64,000 bases of DNA. Origin: Afipia sp. Its GTDB lineage: Bacteria > Pseudomonadota > Alphaproteobacteria > Rhizobiales > Xanthobacteraceae. Below the pieces are notes generated by a model, which saw nothing but the letters and a program-made list of their open reading frames with translations, searched no databases and was not told the origin of the DNA. Positions 43,777-52,830 of the stretch are shown here, piece after piece. The stretch spans positions 310,001-374,000 of the forward strand of contig JANINQ010000005.1 of NCBI GenBank assembly GCA_024508675.1, given 5' to 3'. Within the stretch, counting starts at the first letter, position 1, and each line of letters begins with the position of its first letter. A program made the position numbers and the translations under genes.

Positions 43777-44154
43777 ATGACATCGATCCTTTCATCCGAA
43801 CTGGAAACCGAGCTTCGTGACGGCGCGGAATATTCGCCCGAACTCGACCAACTGATGCGGAAAGCGCGCAAGGCCAGCAATTTTCTGAAAGCGCTGTCGC
43901 ATGAGAACAGGCTGCTGCTGCTGTGTCTGCTCGCCGAGCGCGAACGCTCTGTGACCGAGCTTGAGAACATCCTCTCGCTCCGCCAGTCCGCCGTGTCCCA
44001 ACAGCTCGCACGGCTGCGTTACGACGGCATGGTCGATACGCGCCGCGACGGCAAGACGATCTATTACAGCCTCGCCAACGAGGATGTCCGCCGGGTGATC
44101 TCGGTGGTCTACGATATTTTCTGCGCGCCAGTGGAGGCCGCAGACAAGAAATAA
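43777..44154 (+). CDS. ArsR-family persulfide-type repressor (BigR/SqrR/SoxR)
   Basis: A 125-residue winged-helix repressor (LKALSHENRLLLL, SLRQSAVSQQLARLRYDG). It has two cysteines, Cys50 and Cys116, 66 residues apart, the same spacing as the redox pair of BigR and SqrR that forms a tetrasulfide bridge with persulfides and lets the repressor leave DNA. It lacks the metal-binding cysteine motif of ArsR. It lies between soxS and the first YeeE gene, and should control this cassette. The identification rests on the Cys positions and context. Confidence 0.87.
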   Translation: MTSILSSELETELRDGAEYSPELDQLMRKARKASNFLKALSHENRLLLLCLLAERERSVTELENILSLRQSAVSQQLARLRYDGMVDTRRDGKTIYYSLANEDVRRVISVVYDIFCAPVEAADKK

Positions 44155-44224
44155 ACCTGCCATCACGGCAGGCGGATGCGATGCGGCCCGCAAGGCCGAC
44201 ATCGCACCGATCCGGGAGAACGCC

Positions 44225-45334
44225 ATGCAGAATATGTCTGCCTGGATGCAAGCACTCGGCGGTTTCGCCATCGGCGTCATCGCGGGCTTTGCCGTGCGCC
44301 ATGCGCGACTGTGCACCTTCGGCGCGATCGAAGACGCGCTGATGGGCGGTGACAGCCGGCGGCTGCGCGTATTCGGTCTTGCGCTCGGCATCGCCATTCT
44401 CGGCACGCAGGCGCTGGTCGTCGGCGGCATTCTCGATCCCGCGCTTGTGACGTACACGCCGACAGCCTTGCCGCTGGTGTCGGTCCTGATCGGCGGCGTG
44501 ATGTTCGGCATCGGCATGGCGATGGTCGGCACCTGCGGGTTCGGCTCGCTGGTGCGGCTCGGCACCGGGGATCTGCGCAGTCTCGTTGTCATTCTCGTGC
44601 TGGGCGGCGCGGCCTATGCGACGCTGCGTGGTGTTTTCTCGACCTTCCGGATCGAGTTTCTTGAATCGCTGTCGCTTCCGATGCCGGATGGCACGCGCGC
44701 CGACATCGCATCGACATCATCGCAATTTCTCGGCTTCGAGACACGAACCCTTATCGCCGTCATCGCGGGAACGGTTCTGTGCTGGCTCGCGCTGCGCGAT
44801 CCGCGGCTGCGCCGTGCGCCGCGTCTTTTGTCCGCAGGGATCGTGCTCGGCCTTCTGATCATCGCCGGATGGATTGTCACTACATGCGTCGTGGATGAGT
44901 TCGCAGGCCCGGCAAAGCCGCAAAGCCTGACGTTTGTGTCCACTGTCGGCAAGGCGCTTTACGCTGGCCTGCAGAACGTCATGAATTTCGCCGACTTCGG
45001 CGTCGGCAGCGTGTTCGGTGTCGTTGCCGGATCGTGGCTGGCCGCATGGCGCGCGGCGGAATTGCGCTGGGAAGCTTTCGACGACGACCATGAGATGCGG
45101 CGCCATCTGGCAGGCGGAGTGCTGATGGGAATGGGCGGCATTCTTGCCGGCGGCTGCACCATCGGTCAGGGACTGGCTGCGGGATCAATGCTGGCGCTGT
45201 CCGCGCCGCTCGCCATCGGCGGCATGGTCATTGGCGCACGGATCGGCATCGCCATTCTGGTCGATGGCTCGCCGCGCGACATGCTTCAGCGGCGCTGGGC
45301 CAGCCTGCTCGGGAAAAGCGATCCCGCCGAATAA
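44225..45334 (+). CDS. YeeE/YedE (TsuA)-family sulfur-compound transporter (copy 1)
   Basis: A 369-residue transporter with about nine to ten hydrophobic helices. Three conserved motifs carry cysteines: HARLCTFG (Cys30), VGTCGFGSL (Cys104) and GGCTIGQGL (Cys311), as in the thiosulfate importer YeeE/TsuA, where such cysteines relay the substrate. It follows the repressor gene by 70 bases and is probably in its operon. Thiosulfate, or another sulfur species, is a likely substrate but unproven. It ends two bases from the convergent DsrE-type gene. Confidence 0.87.
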   Translation: MQNMSAWMQALGGFAIGVIAGFAVRHARLCTFGAIEDALMGGDSRRLRVFGLALGIAILGTQALVVGGILDPALVTYTPTALPLVSVLIGGVMFGIGMAMVGTCGFGSLVRLGTGDLRSLVVILVLGGAAYATLRGVFSTFRIEFLESLSLPMPDGTRADIASTSSQFLGFETRTLIAVIAGTVLCWLALRDPRLRRAPRLLSAGIVLGLLIIAGWIVTTCVVDEFAGPAKPQSLTFVSTVGKALYAGLQNVMNFADFGVGSVFGVVAGSWLAAWRAAELRWEAFDDDHEMRRHLAGGVLMGMGGILAGGCTIGQGLAAGSMLALSAPLAIGGMVIGARIGIAILVDGSPRDMLQRRWASLLGKSDPAE

Positions 45335-45336
45335 GA

Positions 45337-45801
45337 TCAGGGGCGGATGACGGTGTAGCCGCCCTCGCTCAGGGTCAGCAGTTGCCCGACGCCGACCTGC
45401 ACTTCAATGGCGTGCGGATTGATCTTCGGCCGCTGCCCGGTCTCATGCTCGATGGTGTCGAGCGTGTTGCCGCAGACATCGAAGCGGACGCCTTGCGTAA
45501 TGAGACTATCCACCAAGGCGCGGTTCTCGCTTTCGGCGCGGAGCAAATCGATACCGGGACCGAACGCGACGACCTCGATGGCGATCTTGTCCTGCCCGTA
45601 GGCTTTCTGAAGATTGCTCGCGACGCTCAGCACCAGCCGTTGCTTCTTCGGATCGGAATCAGAGAGCTGCAGCGCGATGAAATGTTCCGCGAACGGCTTG
45701 TCCTCGGGAGGTTTCGCTTTGGTCTGCGCCTGCACGGAATGCGGAATCGCCGGCATCAGCGCAAGGCCCGCAGCGACGACAAGGAGTTCACGGCGATTCA
45801 T
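45337..45801 (-). CDS. Exported DsrE-family protein
   Basis: A 154-residue protein. A signal peptide (MNRRELLVVAAGLALMPAIP) with a twin-arginine-like start is followed by a DsrE/DsrF-like fold (FIALQLSDSD, IAIEVVAFGPGIDLL) and one cysteine, Cys110, in RFDVCGNTL, the position used for sulfur transfer in DsrE. Its presence in the periplasm beside YeeE transporters suggests a persulfide carrier, which is inference. It may form an operon with the second YeeE gene, 82 bases upstream. Confidence 0.82.
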   Translation of the reverse strand: MNRRELLVVAAGLALMPAIPHSVQAQTKAKPPEDKPFAEHFIALQLSDSDPKKQRLVLSVASNLQKAYGQDKIAIEVVAFGPGIDLLRAESENRALVDSLITQGVRFDVCGNTLDTIEHETGQRPKINPHAIEVQVGVGQLLTLSEGGYTVIRP

Positions 45802-45883
45802 AAGGCTGGCCTCTCACGATACGCGCCGGAGGATGCCGGACCGCACCGGAGAGAACAAGCGATTTGCCGTGAATGTTCCGGTG

Positions 45884-46933
45884 TTAACGCGTGGCGAGCG
45901 CCGGAACGACAGCCGCGCCGCGGATGCCGAGTGCCGCGCCGGACAGGATGCCCGCGACAGCAATGAACGACGGCATGCCAAGGGTCGAGAGGCCGGTCAG
46001 GCCTTGGCCGATCGAGCAGCCGTAAGCCATCGCGCCGCCAATGCCCATCAGGGCCGCGCCGGAGATCGAGCGCACCATGTGGTTCGGCGAGGTGTAACCC
46101 TCAAGCTTGAAACGTCCGGTCACAACCGCTGTCACGAGGCTTCCGCTGAGAACGCCAACCACCAGTGCAATGCCGAAGCTCAGCGTCAGGCCGGTCGAGA
46201 GCATGGTGTATTGCAGCGTGTCGGCAATCGGAGAAACGAAAGTCAGCGAGGTGACCGGAACCGGATTGAAGTCGTCGGCGCCAAGCCAACCGGTCGCGAG
46301 CCAGCCTGCGGTGACCAGAAGACCCATCGCGAGACCGGCTGTGATCTGGCCGTAGGCATTGCGGAACTGGCGATCCGAGAATGCAAAGATCAACAGCGCG
46401 CCGCTAGCGATCAGCGTGACAGCGATGCGGGCGACATACTCGTCAATGCCCATGGAGGCGAGCAGCGCCGGCGCGGACACCGCGGTCGGCGTGATCTGCG
46501 TGGCTTGAAGAAACGCAAGACGCGCAGGCGCGATCAGGCCTTTGAGCGTCATCTGTGCGGTCACTCCGATGATAGCGATCACGACCAGCGAACGGAGATT
46601 GCCTTTGCCAAGCAGGACCAGCGCGCGCGAGGCGCAGCCATTGGAGAGAACCATGCCGAAGCCGAACAGCAGGCCGCCGACAAAGATCAGCGGCGCGGAG
46701 AACGAGGGCTGCAGGTAAAGCGACTTGGCAATATCGACGAGGCCCGCACCCGCGACAAACTGCGTGCCGAGGATCGCAACCGCCAGCGCCACGGCATAGC
46801 TGCGGACCTTGCGGCCGTCATTAGCCGTCCACCAGTCGCGCAGGCTGCTCATCAGACAGAAGCCGCTGAGAAGGCCGACGACGCCAAAGGCGAGACCAAT
46901 CGCAAAACCAGCGGAGACCGGGATACCGGGCAT
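45884..46933 (-). CDS. YeeE/YedE-family sulfur-compound transporter (copy 2)
   Basis: A 349-residue polytopic protein distantly related to copy 1. The three cysteine positions are present: Cys26 (LLSGFCLMSSL), Cys100 (LSNGCASRAL) and Cys306 (AYGCSIGQGL). The second site, NGCASR, differs from the GTCGFG of copy 1, so the two transporters may differ in substrate. It is transcribed toward the DsrE-like gene. A small dyad (AATCA-GTA-TGATT) lies 20 bases upstream of its ATG. Confidence 0.85.
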   Translation of the reverse strand: MPGIPVSAGFAIGLAFGVVGLLSGFCLMSSLRDWWTANDGRKVRSYAVALAVAILGTQFVAGAGLVDIAKSLYLQPSFSAPLIFVGGLLFGFGMVLSNGCASRALVLLGKGNLRSLVVIAIIGVTAQMTLKGLIAPARLAFLQATQITPTAVSAPALLASMGIDEYVARIAVTLIASGALLIFAFSDRQFRNAYGQITAGLAMGLLVTAGWLATGWLGADDFNPVPVTSLTFVSPIADTLQYTMLSTGLTLSFGIALVVGVLSGSLVTAVVTGRFKLEGYTSPNHMVRSISGAALMGIGGAMAYGCSIGQGLTGLSTLGMPSFIAVAGILSGAALGIRGAAVVPALATR

Positions 46934-47283
46934 GACAGAGTGTCCTCAGCTATAATCAGTATGATTTGGAGAACAATTATCTATTCGCCTACCCGAAAAG
47001 GGTCCATATCGCTGAAAAACAAACGATATTCTTGCCCATGCAGCCCGAAAAGGAGAGAGTCTTTCTCTTTCCAAAGGCGGCAGGCGGATATTCTTCTCTC
47101 GCCAGGGAGTAAAAAATTCCGCCTTCGGCGGCACTCTCTATGATACCGCCGCACTGACAGTCTATTCTGGGAGAATGAAACCATCGGCTGGCGAGAGTCT
47201 TTGACAATCACAGGGCTTTTGACAATCAAAAGACCTTCGGCCGACAACATCCTCCTTCCCTTCCGCCAATTCCCAGAGACGGC
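46934..47283. other. Divergent region between YeeE copy 2 and tal-pgi
   Basis: No gene is supported in these 350 bases. The left end holds the dyad at 46954-46966. A direct repeat TTTGACAATCA is present at 47200-47210 and 47218-47228. The minus-strand ORF across 46989-47207 has no ribosome-binding site and is not called. Confidence 0.5.
47200..47228 (+). repeat. Direct repeat TTTGACAATCA upstream of tal-pgi
   Basis: Two copies of this 11-mer are 18 bases apart, about 56 bases upstream of the ATG. Each contains TTGACA, so they may be alternative -35 elements or an activator site. Confidence 0.45.
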
Positions 47284-50118
47284 ATGAACCCAGTTAAAGC
47301 TCTCACGACCCACGGCCAGGCCATCTGGCTCGATTTCCTCGCACGCGGGTTCATCGCCAATGGCGAACTCAAGGCGCTGGTGGACAGCGACGGTGTGCGC
47401 GGGGTCACATCCAATCCGTCGATCTTCGAAAAGGCGATTGGCGGCAGCAACGAATATGACGACGCCGTTTCCGCGCTTCTGAGTGAGCGCGACCGTTCGG
47501 CAAGCGATCTTTACGAAACGCTCGCGGTGGAAGACATCCAGCGCGCGGCGGACTCGCTGCATTCGGTTTATGACGAACTGAAAGGCGCGGACGGTTACGT
47601 CAGCCTCGAAGTCTCGCCCTATCTGGCCCGCGACACCGAAGGCACCATCGCCGAAGCGCAGCGGCTGTGGAACAGCGTTGCGCGTGACAACCTGATGGTG
47701 AAAGTGCCAGGCACCCCCGAGGGCATCCCCGCAATCCGCGCGCTGATCGCGCAAGGCATCAGTATCAACGTCACGCTGCTGTTCTCGCAGAAGATGTATG
47801 CCGAGGTGCTCGAAGCCTATATCGCCGGGTTGGAAGATTTTGTCGCGAAGGGCGGCGATCCAAGGCGCATCGCCAGTGTCGCGAGTTTCTTCGTCAGCCG
47901 CATCGACACGTCGGTGGATACCCAGTTGGACGGCAAGATCGCCGCCGCGAGCGGCGACGAAAAAGCGCGCCTCGAAGCGCTCAAGGGCAAAGTCGCCATT
48001 GCCAATGCCAAGCTGGCCTATCAGCACTATCTGAAGGTGATCCGGAGCGAGCGCTGGAAGAAACTGGCGGCGAAGGGCGCGCAGGTTCAGCGCCTGCTGT
48101 GGGCTTCCACCGGCACCAAGAACAAGGCTTACAGCGATGTCCTCTATGTCGAGGAACTGATCGGCCGCGACACCGTGAACACCGTGCCGCCCGCGACCCT
48201 TGATGCGTTCCGCGATCACGGCAAGCCGCGCGACAGCTTGGAACAGAATATCCCGGACGCCGAGCGCGTTCTCGCGGACCTCGCGACAAGCGGCATCTCG
48301 CTCGACGCGATCACCGACGCGCTGGTCGAGGACGGCGTCAAGCTGTTTGCCGAGGCTTTCGACAAGCTGCTTGGCGCAGTCGCGCAGAAGCGTGCCGCCA
48401 TTCTCGGTTCGCGTATCGATGCGCAGAGCATTAAACTTCCTGCTCCAATCGAGAAGGACGCAAAGGCTCTCGCAGAGCAGTGGCGCGCCAGCGGCACGAT
48501 CCGCGCACTGTGGGCGCGCGATGCGTCGGTCTGGACCGGCACGGACGAAAGCAAGTGGCTCGGCTGGCTCGATGTCGTCGCACGCGAGCAGAACGAGATC
48601 GAGCGTTACGTCGCATTCTCCGGCTGGGTGAAGAGCAAGAACTTCACCGACGTTGTCGTGCTCGGCATGGGCGGCTCGAGCCTCGGACCGGAAGTGCTGG
48701 CCGAAACATTTGGACAGGCTGACGGCTTTCCGAAATTGCGTATCGTGGACTCCACCGATCCCGCGCAGGTCCGGCGAACCGAAGCGTCGATCAATCTCGA
48801 CAGGACACTGTTCATCGTATCGAGCAAGTCCGGCGGCACCACCGAGCCCAATGCGCTGATGGAGTATTTCTTCGTCCGCGCCGGTGCGAAAGCCGCGGAC
48901 CGCTTTGTCGCCGTGACCGATCCCGGCTCATCGCTGGAGAAAACCGCAACCGCGCGCGGCTTCGCACAAATATTCCATGGCGAGCCGACCATCGGCGGCC
49001 GCTACTCCGTGCTGTCGTCATTCGGTCTCGTGCCTGCGGCCGCAGCCGGAATCGATGTTGCGGAGGTTCTCAATCTTGCCGCATCGATGGTGCGCTCCTG
49101 CGGCCCCGATGTACCACCTGCGGAAAATTCCGGTGTTCAGCTTGGCCTTGCACTCGCCGCCGCTGTGAAACACGGCCGCGACAAGCTCACCCTGACGGGT
49201 TCGTCGCGCATCGCCAGCTTCGGCGCATGGGCCGAACAGCTCATCGCCGAATCCACCGGAAAGAACGGCAAAGCGCTGATTCCGCTGGAAGGCGAGCCAC
49301 TCGGCAAGCCGGAGATTTACGGCAACGACCGCGTGTTCATCGATCTTCGTTTGAAGGATCACAGCGACACCACGCGCGAAGCTGCTCTTGCTGCGCTAGA
49401 AGCCGCAGGGCATCCGGTTATTCGGATCACGGTGACCGATCCTGCACATATCGGGCAGGAATTCTTCCGCTTCGAAATTGCAACCGCTGTTGCAGGCGCG
49501 GTCATGGGCATCAACCCCTTCGACCAGCCTGATGTGGAAGCCGCGAAGATCAAGACGCGCGAACTGACGTCTGCATTTGAGAAATCCGGCGCGTTGCCAG
49601 GCGAAGTTGCCGTTGCTACCGACGGGCCGATTGCCATCTATACCGATACGGCGAACGCCGATGCCTTGCGGAAGGCAGGCGCCGGCAGCGATCTCGCCTC
49701 ATGGCTCAAGACGCATCTCGACCGCATCAAGGCGAACGATTACGCCGCCGCCCTCGTCTATCTCGACCGCAACGACTCCAACATTGCTGCGGTTCAGGGA
49801 CTGCGCATGGCGATCCGCGACAGCAAGCATGTCGCCACCTGCGTCGGGTTCGGGCCGCGCTTCCTGCACTCCACGGGACAAGCCTACAAGGGCGGGCCGA
49901 ACAACGGTGTGTTCCTGCAGATCACGGCGGACAATGCCAGCGATCTCGACGTGCCGGGCCAGAAGACCAGCTTCGGCGTGATTGAGGCCGCGCAGGCGCG
50001 TGGCGATTTCGGCGTGCTGACCGAGCGCGGCAGGCGCGCGCTGCGACTTCACATCACCGGGGACATCGCAAAGGGACTCGCGGCCATCGCGACGGCAGTG
50101 CAAGGCGCTCTTAAATAG
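47284..50118 (+). CDS. Bifunctional transaldolase / glucose-6-phosphate isomerase
   Basis: A 944-residue fusion of two pentose/hexose phosphate enzymes. The transaldolase part (about residues 1-370) has the TSNPSIFEKAI motif and the Schiff-base lysine in NLMVKVPGTPEG (Lys140). The phosphoglucose isomerase part (about 390-944) has VLGMGGSSLGPEV and SSKSGGTTEPN. Such fusions are known in cyanobacteria and several alphaproteobacteria. It stands alone as a transcription unit. The ATG at 47284 follows a weak GAGAC. Confidence 0.94.
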   Translation: MNPVKALTTHGQAIWLDFLARGFIANGELKALVDSDGVRGVTSNPSIFEKAIGGSNEYDDAVSALLSERDRSASDLYETLAVEDIQRAADSLHSVYDELKGADGYVSLEVSPYLARDTEGTIAEAQRLWNSVARDNLMVKVPGTPEGIPAIRALIAQGISINVTLLFSQKMYAEVLEAYIAGLEDFVAKGGDPRRIASVASFFVSRIDTSVDTQLDGKIAAASGDEKARLEALKGKVAIANAKLAYQHYLKVIRSERWKKLAAKGAQVQRLLWASTGTKNKAYSDVLYVEELIGRDTVNTVPPATLDAFRDHGKPRDSLEQNIPDAERVLADLATSGISLDAITDALVEDGVKLFAEAFDKLLGAVAQKRAAILGSRIDAQSIKLPAPIEKDAKALAEQWRASGTIRALWARDASVWTGTDESKWLGWLDVVAREQNEIERYVAFSGWVKSKNFTDVVVLGMGGSSLGPEVLAETFGQADGFPKLRIVDSTDPAQVRRTEASINLDRTLFIVSSKSGGTTEPNALMEYFFVRAGAKAADRFVAVTDPGSSLEKTATARGFAQIFHGEPTIGGRYSVLSSFGLVPAAAAGIDVAEVLNLAASMVRSCGPDVPPAENSGVQLGLALAAAVKHGRDKLTLTGSSRIASFGAWAEQLIAESTGKNGKALIPLEGEPLGKPEIYGNDRVFIDLRLKDHSDTTREAALAALEAAGHPVIRITVTDPAHIGQEFFRFEIATAVAGAVMGINPFDQPDVEAAKIKTRELTSAFEKSGALPGEVAVATDGPIAIYTDTANADALRKAGAGSDLASWLKTHLDRIKANDYAAALVYLDRNDSNIAAVQGLRMAIRDSKHVATCVGFGPRFLHSTGQAYKGGPNNGVFLQITADNASDLDVPGQKTSFGVIEAAQARGDFGVLTERGRRALRLHITGDIAKGLAAIATAVQGALK

Positions 50119-50130
50119 AGTGAACCGCCG

Positions 50131-51021
50131 TCAGCGGTCCCGGACCGCCGATGCGATGAAGCGATAGATATCGGTGTGGTCGGCGTTCGTTTCGAGTGCC
50201 GACCTGGCGTTCTCCCAGAATGCCGCGATGGTTTCCGCATTCGAGGGATCGAGACCAACCAGCTTTGACAGGTCGGCGGCGATGCGCAGATCCTTCGCCA
50301 TCAGCGCAAGAGAGAATCCCGACGCAAAGCTCTCCGAGATCACGAACTGCTTCATCTTGACGTCGGTGGAGTTGTTCTTGCCGGTTGAGGCGTTGAGTAC
50401 GTCGATGACCGTCTCCGGCTGCAAACCAAAACGGCGTCCAACCAACAATGCCTCGCAGGCCGCGACAAGCCCGGCCGCGGACACGTAGTTGTTGAGCGCC
50501 TTCATGGCATGGCCCGAGCCGAGCGGACCGGTCGCGAAGATCGACTTCGCCATTGCCTGAAGCACCGGCGTTGCACGCTCCACCAGCGCGGCATCGCCGC
50601 CGGCCATAATCGACAGCGTGCCATCTACGGCACGTCTGACGCCGCCGGACACCGGCGCATCAATCAGCCCGATCCCGCGCGCCGCAAGATCCTTGCCGAG
50701 CGATTGCGTATCCACCGGCACCGATGAGCTCATATCGATGATCAGCGCGTCTTTGGCCAGAACACCGGCGACACCCTGCCCGCCCAGCACGGCTTCGCGC
50801 ACGATCTTGCTGTCGGGCAGCATGGTGATCAGCAACGACGCGTCTTTCGCTGCCTCGCGGCCGCTGGCGAATGCCTCGCCGCCCGCGGCAGTGAGCGCAT
50901 CGCATGCAGATGCCGACGGGTCGCCGCCGCGAACCTTGAAGCCCGCAGCGATGCAGCGCTTCGCCATCGGCAGACCCATTTGCCCGAGGCCGAGGAAGAC
51001 AACAGTGTCGGGCAATGCCAT
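50131..51021 (-). CDS. 3-hydroxyisobutyrate dehydrogenase-like NAD(P)-dependent oxidoreductase
   Basis: A 296-residue beta-hydroxyacid dehydrogenase. The cofactor motif is FLGLGQMGLPMAKR, the substrate motif IDAPVSGGVRRA, and the catalytic lysine is in GHAMKALNNY. The ATG at 51021 gives the normal length; a longer start at 51057 is possible. It lies 82 bases downstream of an aldehyde dehydrogenase gene, suggesting a two-step alcohol/semialdehyde pathway, such as that of hydroxyisobutyrate or a related acid, but the substrate is unknown. Confidence 0.88.
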   Translation of the reverse strand: MALPDTVVFLGLGQMGLPMAKRCIAAGFKVRGGDPSASACDALTAAGGEAFASGREAAKDASLLITMLPDSKIVREAVLGGQGVAGVLAKDALIIDMSSSVPVDTQSLGKDLAARGIGLIDAPVSGGVRRAVDGTLSIMAGGDAALVERATPVLQAMAKSIFATGPLGSGHAMKALNNYVSAAGLVAACEALLVGRRFGLQPETVIDVLNASTGKNNSTDVKMKQFVISESFASGFSLALMAKDLRIAADLSKLVGLDPSNAETIAAFWENARSALETNADHTDIYRFIASAVRDR

Positions 51022-51103
51022 GGCGTTCTCGATCCGGATTGGATTCAAAATAAACATGCCGGCGCGAGCAACCTCGCGCCGGCAGAATGATGGCGAACGG
51101 ATC

Positions 51104-52534
51104 TCAGGCTGCGTTGAATCCCGCGACCGCCTTGACCTCGAGATATTCCTCAAGGCCGAACTTGCCCCACTCGCGGCCGTTGCCCGACTGCTTGTAGCCG
51201 CCGAACGGCGCGGTGCGCTCGTTGGGAACGCCGTTGAGGTTGACGTTGCCGGCGCGGATCTGGCGACCGACCTTGCGCGCACGCTCGACGGTGCCTGCCG
51301 AGACGTAACCGGCAAGACCGTATGGCGTGTCGTTGGCGATCTTCACCGCTTCGGCTTCGTCCTTGGCGCCCATGATCACGAGCACGGGTCCGAAGATTTC
51401 CTCATTGGCAATCGTCATATTGCTGGTGACATCCGAGAAGATCGTCGGGCGAACGTAGAAGCCCTTGTTGACGCCTTCCGGCAGGCCGGGACCACCGGCG
51501 ACGAGCGTTGCGCCCTCGTCGATGCCCTTCTGGATCAGTGCCTGGATCTTGTCCCACTGGATGCGGTTCACAACCGGACCGATGGTGGTGCCCTCGGCGC
51601 GCGGATCGCCCGCCTTGGTCTTGTCGGCAACGGTCTTCGCGATCGCCGCGATCTCGTTGATCTTCGCCTGCGGCACGATCATGCGCGACGGCGCGTTGCA
51701 GGACTGGCCGGAGTTGTTGAACATGTGCGCCACGCCGCCGGTCACAGCCTTGGTGAAGTCGGCGTCATCGAGGATGATGTTCGGCGACTTGCCGCCGAGT
51801 TCCTGGCTGACGCGCTTCACGGTGTTCGCTGCGCGTTTGGCAACGTCGATACCGGCGCGGGTCGAGCCGGTGAACGAGATCATGTCGATTCCCGGGTGCT
51901 CGCTCATGGCGACGCCGACATCGGGACCGAGGCCGTTGATCACGTTGAACACGCCCTTCGGCACGCCGGCTTCATGGAGGATTTCCGCGAAGATCAGCGC
52001 CGACGACGGAGTATATTCCGACGGCTTCAGGATCATGGTGCAGCCGGCCGCGATCGCGGGAGCCACCTTGCAGGCGATCTGGTTGAGTGGCCAGTTCCAA
52101 GGGGTGATCATGCCGATCACGCCCACGGGCTCGCGCACGACAACGGCCGAGCCGATGGTTTCCTCGAACTCGTACTTCTTGAGAACGTCCAGCGTCGACA
52201 TCAGGTGGCCGAGGCCGGCGCCTGCCTGCAACTTCTCAGCCATCGGCAGCGGGGCACCCATCTCGTCGGACACTGCTGCGCCGATGTCCTTCAGCCGGGT
52301 CTTGTAGACCGCGATGATCTTTTCAAGCAGGGCAACGCGCTCCTCGCGCGTGGTCACCGAAAACGTCTCAAACGCGCGGCGCGCGGCAGCAACGGCCTTG
52401 TCCACATCAGCCTTCGATCCGACGGCAATCTCATACATCGCCTCTTCCGTCGCCGGATTGACGACCGGAATGGACTTTTTGACAACCGGATCAACCCAGC
52501 TTCCGTCGATATAGAACTGCATACGATTGGTCAT
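51104..52534 (-). CDS. NAD(P)-dependent aldehyde dehydrogenase
   Basis: A 476-residue ALDH. The catalytic cysteine lies in NNSGQSCNAPSR, the general-base glutamate in QELGGKSPNI, and the nucleotide-binding segment FTGSTRAGIDVA is intact. It shares its strand and a probable transcript with the hydroxyisobutyrate-dehydrogenase-like gene. It is divergent from a LysR gene that probably regulates it. The substrate cannot be deduced. Confidence 0.93.
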   Translation of the reverse strand: MTNRMQFYIDGSWVDPVVKKSIPVVNPATEEAMYEIAVGSKADVDKAVAAARRAFETFSVTTREERVALLEKIIAVYKTRLKDIGAAVSDEMGAPLPMAEKLQAGAGLGHLMSTLDVLKKYEFEETIGSAVVVREPVGVIGMITPWNWPLNQIACKVAPAIAAGCTMILKPSEYTPSSALIFAEILHEAGVPKGVFNVINGLGPDVGVAMSEHPGIDMISFTGSTRAGIDVAKRAANTVKRVSQELGGKSPNIILDDADFTKAVTGGVAHMFNNSGQSCNAPSRMIVPQAKINEIAAIAKTVADKTKAGDPRAEGTTIGPVVNRIQWDKIQALIQKGIDEGATLVAGGPGLPEGVNKGFYVRPTIFSDVTSNMTIANEEIFGPVLVIMGAKDEAEAVKIANDTPYGLAGYVSAGTVERARKVGRQIRAGNVNLNGVPNERTAPFGGYKQSGNGREWGKFGLEEYLEVKAVAGFNAA

Positions 52535-52830
52535 GACGTTTCCCTTACTGGCCGCGTTCGTGCGTAACTGTTGTGAAATCGATCGTGCGATCGGTGAATC
52601 GGGGACCGGCCCTCGCCGGTATGGGCTGATCGTACCGCTCTTGCCCCGGAAGCGAAAGGGTATCCGGGCGGATTATCGTTGCAGTGCATGCAGGGCATGC
52701 ATTCTCTCCGCCGTGCGGCCAAATGTATCAAGATCGCGCGCGAGGCGAACAATCCAGCGTGGACATACGATTTTGAAGGACGCATAGTATTTATGCTTGT
52801 TATCGATTTCTCAAATACGAGAAAATTCCC
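52535..52830. other. Divergent region between aldehyde dehydrogenase and lysR
   Basis: These 296 bases contain no supported gene. A dyad at 52807-52824 next to the lysR start is the only clear site. Confidence 0.5.
52807..52824. promoter_or_regulatory. LysR-type dyad at the lysR start
   Basis: TTTCTC and GAGAAA are perfect six-base arms around a six-base spacer and contain a T-N11-A core. The site ends six bases before the lysR ATG, so it could serve autorepression. Confidence 0.5.

Noticed and set aside
44155-44224. Short CCTGCC/GGCAGG hairpin between the repressor and YeeE copy 1
   Set aside because: The six-base arms are too short and no T-run follows; it could arise by chance in G+C-rich DNA.
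46989-47207. 72-codon minus-strand ORF between YeeE copy 2 and tal-pgi
   Set aside because: It has no ribosome-binding site and no family features, and lies in the promoter region of tal-pgi.
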